A DNA stretch of 6,318 nucleotides, taken from Chryseobacterium gleum (GTDB taxonomy: Bacteria > Bacteroidota > Bacteroidia > Flavobacteriales_C > GCA-002722245). A program made the position numbers and the translations under genes. Under the pieces are notes generated by a model, which saw only the letters and a list, made by a program, of their open reading frames with translations, was not told the DNA's origin and made no database searches. Shown piece by piece: positions 5,945 through 6,318 of this stretch. The stretch is from assembly GCA_945903925.1 (NCBI GenBank), contig CAMDPJ010000133.1:1-6318 (forward strand), given 5' to 3'. Within the stretch, counting starts at the first letter, position 1, and every line of letters begins with the position of its first letter.

Positions 5945-6318
5945 CTAACTTCTTTAAACTCATTCGCTGGAGCAATTTATTAATTATTGCTCTACTGATG
6001 TTCATCATCCGCCACTTCATTTTTCAAGCGGGCTTACCTCGTTTATTTTCTTTACAACTTGATGTATTCAATTTCTCTTTATTGGTCTTATCAGTGGTTT
6101 TAATAGCCGCAGGAGGTAACATCATCAACGATATTTACGACCAAGAAACAGATGAAATAAACAAACCTCACAAAAAAATTATTGGTACACACATTAGCGA
6201 AACCATGGGTTGGGTGTTGTACCTATTGTGCACCATTTTAGGTATTAGCATTGGCTATTATTTGGCGCACTATTTTTTACAAGACAACTCTTTCCTTTTG
6301 TTTCATCTTATCTCTCCT
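5938..6318 (+). CDS. UbiA-family prenyltransferase, 3'-truncated
   Basis: An open frame starts at ATG 5938, overlapping the phosphatase stop by 7 nt (ATGGTAA), and runs in frame to the right edge, giving the first 127 residues. It has a helix at about 12-28, a second hydrophobic stretch at 44-60, then the first Asp-rich prenyl-diphosphate/Mg-binding motif of the UbiA superfamily, NDIYDQETDEINKP (64-77), with N64, D65, D68, D72, N75 and K76 in the NDxxDxxxDxxNKP pattern. A further membrane segment covers about 91-113. The motif is unlike that of heme O synthase (CyoE) and nearest in form to the digeranylgeranylglyceryl-phosphate synthase and homogentisate prenyltransferase branch. Bacteroidota members next to HAD genes are often annotated as geranylgeranylglycerol-phosphate geranylgeranyltransferase. 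The second Asp-rich motif lies beyond the window, so the product cannot be refined. Confidence 0.88.
   Translation, partial: MVTNFFKLIRWSNLLIIALLMFIIRHFIFQAGLPRLFSLQLDVFNFSLLVLSVVLIAAGGNIINDIYDQETDEINKPHKKIIGTHISETMGWVLYLLCTILGISIGYYLAHYFLQDNSFLLFHLISP

Noticed and set aside
5938..6318. Heme O synthase (CyoE/CtaB) as the identity of the UbiA-family gene, suggested by the heme-related neighbours
   Set aside because: The Asp-rich motif is NDIYDQETDEINKP, of the NDxxDxxxDxxNKP type, which differs from the heme O synthase motif.

Overview
The window looks like a stretch of a Bacteroidota chromosome. It is A+T-rich. None of the clear start codons has a Shine-Dalgarno sequence in front of it; the leaders are A/T-rich, which is typical of this phylum. 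The ccm proteins also carry features I associate with Bacteroidota: a Cys-type CcmE, a very long CcmF, and a CcmC with an LHPGNGGNP motif. I cannot resolve genus or family from the sequence alone.

Layout, all genes on the + strand. Positions 1-1178 hold the 3' part of an integral-membrane glycosyltransferase of the GT22 (Alg9/PIG-B mannosyltransferase-like) type, whose start lies left of the window. Positions 1179-1523 are a 345-bp gene-free gap. It contains a nested inverted repeat of REP/MITE appearance, a short tandem duplication, two TATCGATA palindromes and a possible promoter for the next operon. From 1524 the genes are packed tightly: ccmC (1524-2180), ccmD-like (2177-2338), ccmE (2335-2751), ccmF (2755-5415), a kdsC-like HAD phosphatase (5405-5944) and the beginning of a UbiA-family prenyltransferase (5938 to the right edge). 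Neighbours overlap by 4, 4, 11 and 7 nt, and ccmE and ccmF are separated by 3 nt. The set therefore looks like one transcript with translational coupling.

The ccmCDEF genes form the core of a System I cytochrome c maturation pathway. CcmC, helped by CcmD, loads heme onto the chaperone CcmE, and CcmF attaches the heme to apocytochrome c outside the cytoplasmic membrane. CcmE has a Cys (CPSKY) where the classical protein has its heme-binding His. The ABC transporter genes ccmAB and the thiol-handling genes ccmG and ccmH are not in the window. The KDO-8-phosphate phosphatase-like and UbiA genes that follow have no direct mechanistic tie to heme and are probably operon passengers. The most noteworthy points are the Cys-type CcmE, the eroded tryptophan motif in CcmC, the enlarged CcmF, and the ccm-kdsC-ubiA coupling. 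I see no clearly new system such as a phage-defence locus, CRISPR array or mobile element with its own transposase.
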